Shown in pieces: positions 36,743 to 47,752 of a DNA stretch of 64,000 nucleotides. Origin of the DNA: Hymenoscyphus infarciens (Eukaryota; Ascomycota; Leotiomycetes; Helotiales; Helotiaceae); assembly GCA_001414345.1 (NCBI GenBank), contig LLCB01000070.1:149932-213931 (forward strand), in the 5' to 3' direction. The first letter of the stretch is position 1. Every line of letters starts with the position of its first letter. Made by a program: the position numbers and the translations under genes. Below the pieces are notes generated by a model. It saw only the letters and a list, made by a program, of their open reading frames with translations, was not told where the DNA came from and made no database searches.

Positions 36743-37102
36743 CTTGTAGGATGGATCGTAGTGGACGGAAATGCTTTGTTTGTTTTTCCTTAGTTTGATG
36801 GTGTTGATCAAGCCTAAAGAGGTGTTGCTGAGAGTTTCTTATGAAAGGTGAAGTATTTTGTTGTCGAGTTGATGCTTTAGGAAGTGGGGGATTTCTGGAG
36901 ATCAGAATAGATTTAAGGTTGAAGCCGAGGTAGAAACCAAGATGCGCCTGATTATACAAGTGTGGCAGTGAATTGATGCTTGGTATTGTGAAGGTGAGGG
37001 TGAATGACTCTTCTATAAAAAAAAGCGGGTGGCTGGGGATAAGCGAGGCAAAAGAACTTTTCAGATGGCCAAAGAGAACGCGAGTCATAATTCACTTATC
37101 CT
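36743..37102. promoter_or_regulatory. Upstream region of the 2EXR gene
   Basis: About 360 bp between the gene start and an inverted-repeat element. No coding frame is supported and no known site is recognised. Confidence 0.35.
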
Positions 37103-37768
37103 TTCAGTTATCCTTACACCCCACGTGATTTAGTATAACGCGGTTCCAACCTTATATTTCTAGCCCTAACGCGAACAAATAATTAAATCATTATCTTATT
37201 CTTTAAAGCATATAAGAATACAGAAATTCAACAATAATTTACCTATTATCTCATGTTTAAAAAGCTCTACTAAAAAAATTATTATTTTAGCGTAAGTTAG
37301 CTAAGGTTCCCTCGCCTACTCCTACAACTTCTACTACCACTTTTATTCTCTTTTATACTTCTTTTCACTTATTCCTAGTACTAGAAAGTCTACCAAAAGC
37401 GCCTCAAAAGCTACTAAAAAAGCTCTTAAAAAGAAGGCCTCTTAAGTGCGTCTCCTTTATATACGTTAAACTAAGAGCTAGTATAAGCAGTGTAATCTAC
37501 CTATTTATAGTAGTACTTAGCTATATTAGAAGTTATTAAGAATATAAGAGAGCGGAAGAGATTAAATAAAGAGGTAGAAAGAGGCGCACCTCTGCTATAT
37601 ATAGATTAAGTGTAAATAGCTTTGATTAATATCTTGGCACTCCTAAACTAGTTTAGCAGCATCGTAGTTCGAAGCTACCTAGATTTTAGTCTAAAACTAC
37701 CCCAAATAAGAGTAGTTTCTAACCGGACTACTAAACACGTCTACACGTGGGGTGTAAGGATAACTGAA
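37103..37768. mobile_element. RIP-mutated inverted-repeat element
   Basis: A 25-bp terminal inverted repeat (TTCAGTTATCCTTACACCCC then ACGTG) lies at 37103-37127 and its complement at 37744-37768. The 23 bp from C at 37105 and to G at 37766 are exact complements. The 616-bp interior is AT-rich and poor in CpA, unlike the genes on both sides. It encodes no transposase I can see, though a Ser/Lys-rich decayed frame at about 37290-37450 might be a remnant. I could not find a target duplication, so the superfamily is open. Confidence 0.75.
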
Positions 37769-37921
37769 GAGATAGATATCATAAATTTAACAATTACTAG
37801 TGACATAAAAAGTTTTTGCTTGTTTCGAAGAAGCTCTACATTCGCTGTTGTTGTCCTTGGTCTAAATCTTAGGACACTCTCTTGAAAAAAGGACTTTTGG
37901 AGCAAGCAAAAAAGCGGCAAG

Positions 37922-40002
37922 CTAGCTGACACTTCCAAGTTCTCTCCCACTACTCTTTGTGTCATCACTCTCAACATCGACTTCGCCAATTACTTTACTC
38001 CCAACTCCTTCATACCTAACATCATCCAGAACAGCCTCCCCTCTCTTTGCAGCTTCGATCATAGCTCTCTTCACTTTCCTCGTCTCTCTTTCCACTTTCC
38101 CAGTCACGGCCCAAGTTGTCAGATTGGCCAAGATAGCTAAGCCAACCATCACCATCGTCACACTAAACGAAACGCCATAATTCGGGGCATACTTGGACCT
38201 GAAAATTTGAGGTCCTAATGCACCACCAATTTGTCCGTAACTACGATCTCGGAGTCAGTATTGCCCTTTGTATAAATATATTTGAGGAAAAAGGATGAGG
38301 GGGGGGGTATGAGAGGAGGAAGCGTGTTATCTGAGGAGAAAATGGTGTCTTAATCCCCCTGAAACAACCCGAAAGAGGAAAAAGAACTCAGAGGTTACCC
38401 ACCTATTGACGAACCCAATTGCAAATGCAGAGCCAGTAGCTTTTGAAGTGGTTTGAACACGCCAGGGCCACATCATAGGATACCAAGCTGACGAAAGAGA
38501 ACTGGCGATGATAGATGCCGCGTACACAGAACCACTGCTTGGAAATGTGTATAGAACGCCATAACAAGCGAGAATAACGACCATGAACGCGAGAGGAAAT
38601 ACAGGACGTGGCAGACTCCCACTATCCGACCACAGTCCAAAAATGGCGATGAAGGATATTGATAAGAATGCTGTGGGAAGGTTGAGAAGTTGACTGCGTG
38701 CGATAGTTCTAGAAGTTCTGTTAGGTTTTGAAGCTTATCACTGATTCATTACACAACTTACGTGAAACCAAGATTTGCAATTACAGTTGGCAAATAGAAT
38801 TGTAGACCAGTCGTACCGACTGTAAAGAAAGCCCAGCAAGCTGTGAAAAGCCAAGTTTTGGGATCTTTCAACACCACAAGAATCTCCCGCCATTTGAAGT
38901 TCGCTTCTTTTGCTTGTGGCGAGTTTCCCGGGAGACGAGCTTGAATGAACTGTTTTTCTCGGTCTGTAAGCCATTTCGCTTGTGGCGGGACTAAAAGTAC
39001 ATCAGGCACAAATTACTGCAGGAATTGCTAGGTATACTCACAGTCCGGAAGAAAGAAAAAGGTGGCTACTCCAATCAAGATTGTGGCAATACCCTCGGTG
39101 ATGAACATCCTACATAATGTTAGAATTCGGCGACGTGAAGAGTGATTTTGCTTACCATTGCCAACCAGACAAGCCTCCTCCTCCAGACCCTGTATCAAAC
39201 GCAAAGGCCAAAACACCACTGATTACTGCGCTGAAATTACCAACAGAGTAAAAGTATAGTAAACGGCGAGCCATTTCATCCGGCCTATACCAATAACACA
39301 TTTGAAGAATGACTCCGGGGAACATTCCTGCTTCCAGGAGACCGAGGAAAAATCGTGCAGTATAGAGCCCCTGCTGGTTCTTCACAGCTGCGTGACAACA
39401 AGTTGCAATTCCCCAACTTATCTACTACACTGTTAGTTCAAGAAATCACTCGAATCAAGAAGTTGGACTTACCATGATTCTGGACAGCCAACGAGAAGGG
39501 AGCAGCCTCTTGAGGAAAAGGTTTGATGGAGCTTCAGCGATAATGTATGGTATCTAGCTCTTTGTTAGGCTAATCTCAAGTCTAATTTCAATATACGGTA
39601 GTTATTAACTTACATAATAAATAGTGTTGACGAAATTGTAAGCATCCGAACTCATATTCAACTGGGTCAAAATATTCATTCCCGTCCCGCGATTCATGAT
39701 CCTGATATTTGAAACCTATTCAAGTCAAAATCAATAAAGCTTTAAGAAGTCCGAGATTTACTGACATTACTTGCGTCCAGGTTCTTCATCAAAAACATCA
39801 ATGCGCAGAGAGGCATTATTCGCAAATCAATTCTTCGTAGTAACTTCTTTTCTTCCTCTGCGGATAATAACGCTCTTGCTCGCATGCGTTCTGAGTTGAA
39901 GCCTGCAACGGATTTCGTGACATTATCTTCGATAATTTGCCCCCTTGTGGCGAAGTGAAGTTCGTCGGTTGAGCCACTTGGCTCCACTTGAGGGATGGCC
40001 AT
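37922..40002 (-). CDS. MFS transporter, anion:cation symporter (Dal5-like)
   Basis: Eight exons are inferred: 40002-39766, 39715-39614, 39553-39473, 39421-39156, 39109-39042, 38990-38762, 38717-38403 and 38240-37922. They total 1,617 nt, giving 538 aa. Joins restore the family sequence, for example LDASNVSNIRIMNRGTGMN, PSRWLSRIMISWGI, FFLPDFPPQAKWLT and GFVNSYGQIGGALGPQIF. About 12 membrane helices are expected, with LRRIDLRIMPLCALMF opening the first and YTARFFLGLLEAGMFPGVI in the fourth to fifth. Relatives import allantoate, nicotinate, biotin precursors or other carboxylates; the substrate here is not deducible. It is divergent from the 2OG oxygenase gene, which suggests a functional pair. 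The last intron (162 bp) is unusually long for this gene. Confidence 0.9.
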
Positions 40003-40860
40003 TTTTGAGTTAGATATCGAAAGTAGGAATGTGGTAAGAATATGAGAGGTGTGTTTAATGAATATCTCAGTATTAAAGAAGCATTTTTTCGAATGTTGCA
40101 TACGTTACAGAAAGGAAAGGCATTTCCGGAGCAAGCAACATCCCACGCTGTAATGTCGCCATTATGGAAAGCATCAGATAGCTGGAAAAGGTTGGGGATA
40201 AAATCGAGGTTAACCCTAGCAGAAGTGGAGTGAGGTGCAAGATAACGTCTGTTATCTACCTTTCTCAACACAACCCGGTTTCATTGAACTTTGTTTACAC
40301 TTCTACGCCGTGGAGAATTAAAGCAGCAGTAAACACCTATCATTACTTCAATTCTAGAACAACAAGAGCTACAAGTCTTAAGCATTTACTGCCGCTTTTA
40401 CCGTCCATCACGCCCCTTCATTCAATTGGACGCTAAATTTCGCTTAGCTATTGACGTTATTCAAGTCCAAAGCACGTTTACTGCAGCTTCCCCGCTTTTC
40501 GTCAAGTGGGGTAGCTAGCAACTATTTTGTTTCTTACATCGGAACTGGTTCTGCTTTGAGAACCAAGTTGAAATAGAAGCCGATGCATTGGAGGAAAATG
40601 TGGACGATCATCGAATCGATGGGAGGGAAAACGTGGGGGTATTAAATCAAGGATTATAAATGCGGTTATTAATGTAACCTCATATTGGTTGCTTATTGCA
40701 ACATAGACTGATGGTGGGGTAAGATATCTAGAGGAGTGACTACCCCTCAAGATACCTCTCAGAAATCATTGTTTCATGAGAAGTAAATATTTTTAGTTCT
40801 CTCCATTCTTCCCAAATTTTATAAACAAGACTTTAATACTCTTTCGCTATTTCAACGACC
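40003..40860. promoter_or_regulatory. Divergent promoter, transporter and oxygenase
   Basis: 858 bp between two start codons facing away from each other. It contains several GATA words (GATAA at 40196, GATATC at 40723) and a strong inverted GATA pair at 40240-40257. No gene is supported inside it, although the transporter frame stays open for a further 33 codons upstream of its ATG. Confidence 0.5.
40240..40257. promoter_or_regulatory. Inverted GATA-factor site pair
   Basis: AGATAAC-GTCT-GTTATCT is a perfect 7-bp dyad with a 4-bp spacer, giving two back-to-back HGATAR sites. Paired GATA sites are the classic target of AreA/Nit2-type nitrogen regulators. It lies 238 bp upstream of the transporter ATG and about 600 bp upstream of the oxygenase ATG. 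Function is inferred. Confidence 0.5.
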
Positions 40861-42165
40861 ATGACTGCAGTACTTTCCCCTCTGACTGACATACCCACAG
40901 CTCTTGACTATGAGCAAGTGCCGGAGACAACATATGAACGTAAGAGGACGACCGAAAGCTCTTTTTATCTATTCGACTAATTGTTCAAAGTCGACTGGGC
41001 TGATTTGGTAACACTTGATCTATCCAAGTTCGACCTCGAAGGTGGAAAGGAGAACTTAGCGAAACAGTAAATTCCCATCCGTGTCCTTCGTCTCTAACTC
41101 GCTAATTTATTAGGCTCTTCAACGCGATCCAAACAATTGGTAGGAAGCTAAAGATTTCCGGCAACACAAATACTGATACAAGCAATTAGGATTCTTCTAC
41201 GTTGTCGATTTCGGACTTAGCCAAGAAGATGTCGATCGCCAGTTTGCTCTTGGAAAAGAATTTTTCAAACTGCCCATGGAAGAGAAACTCAAGTACCGGG
41301 CAGACTTAGAACACGGAGGTTACAATGGTTACAAACCACTTGGTCTTCGCGAAATACTTCCTGGAAAATACGATGTATGTCTGCCTTCCTTCCACGTTCA
41401 CCTTCGCTAATGTGCAGACAGAACACTGAAATTTACAACATACCAAAGTTCATCCCAGAATACGAGCGTCCCCACCCAGAAATCATCAAACAAAACTTGC
41501 CCGAAATCCAAAAATTCTCAAAACATATAACCGACAAGATCGTAAACAAACTCCTCGTTCTCTTCGCCATAATCTTGGAGCTCCCAGAAACTTATTTTCT
41601 CGACCGCCATCGGTACGCAGAGAAATCTGATTGTCATCTCCGTTACATGAAGTACCATCATCGCTCCCCTGAAGAAAACAAACTCCTCGGCGGAGTCTGG
41701 GTAAAAGGCCACACAGATTTCGGAAGCATAACTTTATTATTCCGTCAGCCTGTCGCTGCACTCCAAGTTCGCACACCTGAAGGAACTTGGAAATACGTGA
41801 AACCACATCCAGGATCTATCACAGTAAATATTGCCGACTCATTGGATTTCCTTACCAATGGGTTTTTGAAAAGTAGCATCCATAGAGTGGTTTCTCCGCC
41901 ACCGGACCAGGAAAATATTGATAGGATTGGAGTTTTGTACTTTGTAAGACCGGAGGACAAGTTACCTCTTGTGCCTGTGGATAGCCCCGTTCTCGAGAAG
42001 CTGGGATATAAAAGTGAGGAACAAGGGGGTGAGGTTGTGACGGCGGGGGAATGGGTGAAGGCTAGAGTTTCGGGGAATGTTTCTGGGAAGCCGTTTTTGA
42101 CTGCTGTATCGGCTGGTGGAGAGCAGGAAGTTATCAAGGGAAAGACGGCAAAATACTATGACTGA
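40861..42165 (+). CDS. 2-oxoglutarate/Fe(II)-dependent oxygenase
   Basis: Five exons are inferred: 40861-40939, 40991-41066, 41114-41139, 41190-41374 and 41422-42165, giving 1,110 nt and 369 aa. Exon 3 is only 26 bp, but it restores KQLFNAIQTIGFFYVVDFGL. Features in order are a DIOX_N-like helical part (about 50-100) and the jelly-roll core with the metal triad His219-x-Asp221 (GHTDFGS) and His276 (SIHRVVSPP). Arg290 (RIGVLYF) should bind 2-oxoglutarate. It belongs to the isopenicillin-N-synthase-like/ACC-oxidase-like superfamily, and the substrate cannot be read from sequence. Its divergent MFS neighbour may import the substrate. It lacks other biosynthetic neighbours, so a degradative role is as likely as secondary metabolism. 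Confidence 0.92.
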
Positions 42166-42721
42166 CGTGGTGAAGATAACGATGGAAGACATGAATATGA
42201 TCTGGATGGCACATGACCTAAGTTCTCGTGCAATGGTGTGTTATCTTGTACTTTGTCGAGTGCACAGAGGAGGATTTGTTGGGTATTTAGATTGAAAGCA
42301 TAGAGGATACATCTACTCTAACAGACAAATCGAAAAGTATTACAACCAACCTACTAACTCACCGAGTCTTACTCGTTCCCAGCACCAACCATTTGGATGA
42401 CCAGGAAGCAAATATTCTAGCCTCCAAGTAGGGTTTTACGAAATTCTTCGTACATGTTGGTTGGGGTTGGTTGTGAAAAAGTAAAGGATTGTCTTGATTC
42501 CGAGGACCTGTGCTGGTAATTCCTCTCAGTATATAACACAAAGATAGAAGAACCAAGAGAAGAAGATGCATGCAGCACGCTTATAAATTTATCATAATTC
42601 TAGGTAGGTTACCAGTGGTTACGCACAACCCCACCCAACGCGACCTAACAAATAAACACCAGGTCACGTTCTAGCTACTGCAGGGTGCCCAAAATACTCC
42701 CAAAAACAGATAACTGTCTCT
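42166..42721. other. Intergenic between converging genes
   Basis: Spacer between the oxygenase stop and the 3' end of the Cys-rich gene. No gene is supported. Confidence 0.4.
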
Positions 42722-43385
42722 TCACTCGCTGCCCACCTCACAATGGACATCAGAATGTCTCCCCTTTCTACACCCCTCAGCCACCCCATCACCACCACAA
42801 CATTTCCAAGAGAACCCGTCCGGGAATTCAGTCACTCGCCAATCCCCGGGGAGTTCCAGCTGAACACCATAATAAGCGACATCATTGTCGTCACACCAGA
42901 AATCATCAATCATTTCCAGCTCGTCTATTTCACGTCCTCGTTAGTTTTATCTTGGTTTGAGAGATGGGAGTGGATAAACCCGAGCGAGAGGAGTGAATAA
43001 AGCTGAGCGAGAGGAAGGGGGGGGGAGGGGGGAGAGAGAGAGAAAAGCACTAACCAACATGCCAACAACAACTCCCAGCCCTATTATTCTCACCATCAAA
43101 TTGTTCCTTGCATTGTGTGCAAGGAACCCATCTATTTCTCTCCTCTTCCTCCCCTTTCTCCCCTTTCTCAGATCTCAATCGCTTCACCGAGTATTCCCCC
43201 CCGGTAATCTGAACGATTTCTTTTTCTTGCTCGCGCGGTTGCTTCACAGTGCTCTTGGGACTAACCAGATGTCTCCTAATCGCAGCTTTGAAAGCCTCCG
43301 ACTCAACGCAAACTTTGAGGATCACCTGGTGTAACGTGTTTTGCGAAGCTGTCTTGAGCGCGTTGGCGAGGGGTTGGTCGTTCAT
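42722..43385 (-). CDS. Small Cys/His-rich fungal protein, function unknown
   Basis: Two exons, 43385-43055 and 42924-42722, give 177 aa. The intron (130 bp) has a branch-like CTAAC and ends TAG at 42925. An acceptor 12 bp earlier would also keep frame and add four residues. The helical N-terminus (MNDQPLANALKTASQNTLHQ) is followed by a Lys/Glu-rich linker and a WVPCTQCKEQFD ... CCWHV cluster. The C-terminal part has DDFWCDDNDV and GFSWKCCGGDGVAEGC. The CxxC...CxxH plus WxCC...GC pattern recalls an uncharacterised zinc-finger-like family of filamentous ascomycetes. Zinc binding is inferred and no function is known. Confidence 0.75.
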
Positions 43386-44023
43386 TCCTGCTTCATATGT
43401 GATTTTGGATCGAGTGAGTTGGGTGAGAGAGTTGTGTTTGGAATGGGGTGATGGTAAGCGAGGAAGAGTATGATGACGAACTATGGTGGAAATTCTGGAA
43501 ATTTATGAAGAGAGAAGAAGTGGATGAAATGAGATTCCAGAGATCAGAGAGGCTATTTATACACGCTAGCAATGTTACTGGTGTTGGTTTTCGTGGAACC
43601 GAAGGTTATGCATGGTTACGCGTTTTGAACACCTGATCACGTTTTAGCTTTTGACGGTGGTTTCCATTCGAACTCAAGCAGTACTGACCTTGTTAATATG
43701 ATGATAGACTTGAGCTAATATATGTTGTTTTTAGTGTGTAAAGAACTGCTCGGAGTTGGAAGGAAGAACGAAACGGGACATTTTATGGTTAGGTGCTGGA
43801 TGTTTGTAGGGGTTGAAGAATAGAGAGCATGGGAGATATGACAACAACAATTGTTGCCTCATTCCTTTGACATCCGAAAAAGAATAAGAGTCCTCGATAT
43901 GGTATCAAGTACTTATCATTTCCCTATAGCCTTCCCCCAAATACCCACAGACACAAAGGTCGGCGATCCTCTTCCCTCACCACACAGTATATCATACACC
44001 TCCTCACTCTTCCTAATCCCCGA
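43386..44023. other. Upstream of the Cys-rich gene, no gene seen
   Basis: Holds the probable promoter of the Cys-rich gene and the 3' flank of EMC7. Short frames only. Confidence 0.4.
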
Positions 44024-44907
44024 CTATCTACTGACAGCCTTCTCCCCCTTTTCACCACCCTGGATCTTCTTCGGCGTACTGCTTCCACTTCCACCACTAC
44101 CCGCCAACCAAGCCGCGGCATCAAAGTTTTGCAAAGGATTTGGGGCTGCTCCACCTCCGGAAAGAGGGGAGGACTTTTGTCGTTCCTCGAATTCGGCGCG
44201 CATTTCCGGGTCCACTTTGTTGGGTTAGCAGTGAACCTTTTGCGAACCGAAAAAGGGGAGACAGAGAAAGAAAGACAATGCGTTCAAGGGAAAGAAAGGA
44301 AGAACTTACTATTATCCATCAAATAAGGCATCCCAAAAACAACAAGCATACTCAACCCCGCAATAAGAATCATTGGGTTCTTCAACAAACTCAACGGAGA
44401 AACTGCCACCATAAAGTTAGCCCTCCCATCCACCCCTTCTCTCCATTGGAAAAGGTACTCACATCCACTCCTAACAACCAACCACTCCTTCCCCCCAAAA
44501 GCCCGCCCCCCCTCAAACGTTCTAACAACCTTCCCCCCCTCCTCAACCCGTTGAACCTCAACAACAGGCCCCTTATTCCCCCACTCATTCCCCCTAAATG
44601 TGCCCCAAACCTCCACTTCTACCTCCCCGACCTTCGCATCGTGGACATCGACTCGTTGGGGCGAGAAGAGGTGGGTGTGGCAGTGGATATCGAGGAGATA
44701 GGAGCCCGAGGATACGTTGCGGAAATCGAAGGTGTTGTCTACTCGTAAGGGCGAGGTGAGGGTGTGCGAGAGGGTGGTGAGGGTTGCGTGGGTGGAGGGC
44801 AGGAGGGCGGATGGGTTTTGGAGGGGGGGAAGGGAGATTCGGAGGTGTGTTGCTGATACTAGAGAGGGGAGGGCGAGGGCGAGGGAGAGGAGTGTGGAGA
44901 GTTGCAT
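44024..44907 (-). CDS. ER membrane protein complex subunit 7
   Basis: Two exons, 44907-44310 and 44214-44024, give 789 nt and 262 aa. The 95-bp intron is GT-AG. The join rebuilds ATG inside YLMDNMDPEMRAEFEERQK, the conserved EMC7 tail. The N-terminal signal peptide (about 1-19, MQLSTLLSLALALPSLVSA) leads into a lumenal beta-sandwich (DUF2012) with FDFRNVSSGSYLLDIHCHTH. A single transmembrane helix lies at about 177-196 (PMILIAGLSMLVVFGMPYLM), and the cytosolic tail is Gly/Ser-rich. EMC7 belongs to the insertase complex that places membrane proteins in the ER. Length and topology are normal. Confidence 0.92.
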
Positions 44908-45976
44908 TTTGAGGGCTTGGTTGAGCGTGGAGCGCTGGTTAGGGCTGTGGTGGTGGTGTTGTGCTGGAGCTTGGGATGGTGAGCTTCGATTTGATATAGG
45001 TTTACGTAAGCAGCTTCACCAAAGTCGTCTTTTTAAAGTTAAAATAGGATGGCCCTGGTGGCCCTTCAGAGACCCATCGCAATTACGGGATGTAGATTAT
45101 CGAGATTATAAACATGATCTGCAAAGCCGCGAAAACGGAATGATGCAATGATGCATTTTGGTACAAGTATCTGAGGATCTTCCTGTTGAGTGGCCAACTC
45201 TCAAGATACCAGTCAGTGAAGGATTACATGTCTGAAAACACCATCAAGCCAACAACATGTGAGGATTGATGCTCATTACTTATCACATCGCAATCAGGAA
45301 ACTTCGGAAAGGGTCCCAAGACTTTCGCGTCGACTCAAGTTCTAGCTTGAAACCCTCGATTCGTGTCCACGTCGCATCTACTTCATGCCTACCGAAAAAC
45401 CAAGGCCATTGCATTTCACATTTCAGACAGCACAGGTAATGGCAAAGAAAAAAGAGGAAAAAAAAAAAAAAGACAATGAAAGCCAAATGTAATATTTTCC
45501 CCGTCCAAAGGCATCAAATTCATTAACAACTGCTCAGCAAAAATATACAGAGAGCAGTCCGAATTACATGCTGGACTGTCTACTTGCATCAGCGCCCCCC
45601 AAGATCCCCCACCCATACCCGTAGCGCTAACTCAACGCAATAAACAAAGCCAAATCCAATAAACGTTGACATTCCGACTGATGATGATAAAGCGAACCAC
45701 AAACAAGAAGCAATAATCCCGAGAAAGAATAAAAGAGCCATCTGTTGTGATCTCAAAACCATCAAGGCCTCTCTGTTTCGTTCCAAACAAAACTCCAGTC
45801 CCAAATCCACCATTGATCATATCATCCATATCATCCATTTCCCAACACCACATTCGGTCATTTTATATATACCCACCACATAGGAATAATGCACATGTGT
45901 AAGGTTTTCACCTCTACACCAACTCTCGACTCTCCTCCCAGATTCGGATTCGATCGTTGAGTTGCTTGGTTGATTC
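44908..45976. other. Intergenic region, no supported gene
   Basis: Between the EMC7 start and the MARVEL-like gene's 3' end. It contains an A13 tract at about 45459-45471 and short overlapping frames only. The EMC7 promoter should lie at its left end. Confidence 0.4.
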
Positions 45977-46580
45977 CTATGGCATAGCTCCCTGAGGAGG
46001 GACCTGACTCATGTTGGACTTCTCATCCTTCATGGTCTTGAATCCGCCCTTGAAGATCTGGAGAGCCACGATGACGGTACTGGCGGTCCAGAGGAGCCAG
46101 TTGAAGGCGGCAAAGGTGGCATCGGCGCGGGCGGCTGCGCAGACGGAGCCACGGCAGAAGAGGAGTTTGCCGATGAAGACGGCGAGGGCGATGAATCCGG
46201 CAAAGTAGAAGAGGGTGTTCAAGGCCTCGAACGCGAAGTGGGCGTATGGGTGAGATGCTGTGACAAGAGGGTTAGTTTTGTGGTGTGACAAAAAGGGGAA
46301 ATTGGGGTGCTTACCCTTTTGCATGAAGCGGGGGACGACTTCGAGGTAGATGATGGAGAGGAAGGAGAATACTGGTACGAAGACCAAGAAGTTGACCTGG
46401 GAAGGCGAGGAAGTCAGGGTGTCGACATCATACCAGTGGGAGACTGAAGATATTGTTAGTAACCTCTTTTCTCTCCTCTCCCGAATAAACTGATTCCATA
46501 CTATATGATGACAAGACAAGAACCACAACCGAAAAGGCGAATTGGGCGATACGGAGAGGGAGTAATAATTTGAAAGGCAT
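45977..46580 (-). CDS. MARVEL-like four-helix membrane protein
   Basis: Three exons, 46580-46502, 46443-46315 and 46257-45977, give 489 nt and 162 aa. Introns are 58 and 57 bp. Four membrane helices are evident: about 10-26 (RIAQFAFSVVVLVLSSY), 45-65 (FLVFVPVFSFLSIIYLEVV), 82-99 (LNTLFYFAGFIALAVFIG) and 118-138 (FAAFNWLLWTASTVIVALQI). A short Cys pair loop (CRGSVC) lies before the last helix. Size and layout match fungal MARVEL-domain proteins such as Nce102, which organise plasma-membrane domains. Assignment to Nce102 itself is not certain. The cytosolic tail is short (KDEKSNMSQVPPQGAMP). Confidence 0.85.
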
Positions 46581-47234
46581 CTTGTAGGATTTGCTTTGTG
46601 TGTGAAGGTTCGAAAACTCGTGTGTTGAATTTATTGGAATTATTAGCGTGCTGTTTTGCTGCAACTGGTGCGCGATCGAAAGAGTGTTGGATGAGAAGTC
46701 TGGATTAAGGTGTAGAAATGGAGAGGATTCCAAGGACGGGTTTTCTATAGATGAACTTTTTTTAAAAAAAAGGGGCAAGGAAGAGAATAGAGAGGAGTCG
46801 CAGACCACACTGAATATTAAAAAAAAAACTAAAAGAGAAATCCACGGGTAAGGTGGGCTTTCTATCTCATTAAAACCAGGCATGATTATAGGAAGCGTGG
46901 TCTTGACCCCTTCTGTATCATTGTGAAACGGGCAGGGTCGTAGAGTCGCAAGGGCAGTCTAGCGAGCAAAGTTCGAAACCAATGCGATCGGACCTTTGGC
47001 GAGTGCAAGGAGTTTATTCCCCGGGGACCGATGCAACTTGCTGGGTGAGGGCTGAGGGGAGATTTGGATGGAGATTTGGATGGCTGGATGGCTGGATGAG
47101 AGGGAAGCAGCACTCGCTGGCACTCTCTCAAGTGCATTGCACATCAAATTACAGAATATAGGCTGGAGGGGAGGGGAGGGGAGGGGAGGTTATATTCAGC
47201 CCGGCTTCCATGGTTCTGAAAGGCAAAAAGAAAG
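46581..47234. promoter_or_regulatory. Upstream region of the MARVEL-like gene
   Basis: No gene is supported. It includes purine-rich and A-rich tracts (46761-46771, 46820-46829). At 47168-47186 four consecutive G4 runs separated by single A residues form a strong candidate G-quadruplex. Confidence 0.45.
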
Positions 47235-47752
47235 GGGTACGCTTATTTGGGTCCCCAGTGGTGAGGGATGCATAAGTGCGGCCGGCAGAGTAGTCTATTC
47301 CTAATCTAGCTAGCTTAGGCTCACTCGCTTAACGGCCGGGCGTTATCGCACTATAAGCAGACCACACCCTAGTACACGTGACTAATATATTGCTTTTAAT
47401 TATAAACATTATTAATAAGAGGCTAAAAGACTACCTAATCAGCTAAAGTAAGAGAGAAAGGTATCTAAAGAGTAAATAGTAAGGGTCGAAGTTTAGGGGT
47501 GTCACGTATTAGCGTCTATAGGTGGTCGGTCCTTAGAGTTAAAAAAAAGTCGAAAAGTGCCTTATAATAAGGTAGTAGAAGTGTAAGCAGTTAAATACCC
47601 TAATTAGGAATAGCGGTGAGAGCAGTGCGGGTCGGTCGGACTTTGACTCCGACGCCGCTGGGGCCTAGTACTAATTAGGCATAGTGTAGGTGTATAGGCG
47701 TCGTTGTGCACGTCGAGAAGTTATGCCACTGGGGACCCAAATAAGCGTACCC
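47235..47752. mobile_element. MITE with perfect 27-bp TIRs and 8-bp TSD
   Basis: Perfect 27-bp terminal inverted repeats lie at 47235-47261 and 47726-47752 (outer bases GGGTACGCTTATTTGGG). A perfect 8-bp target duplication, AAAGAAAG, lies at 47227-47234 and 47753-47760. Length is 518 bp with no ORF. The duplication length fits hAT or Mutator-like elements. Termini are not RIP-mutated, but part of the interior (about 47400-47600) is AT-rich. Perfect ends imply fairly recent insertion. Confidence 0.9.
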
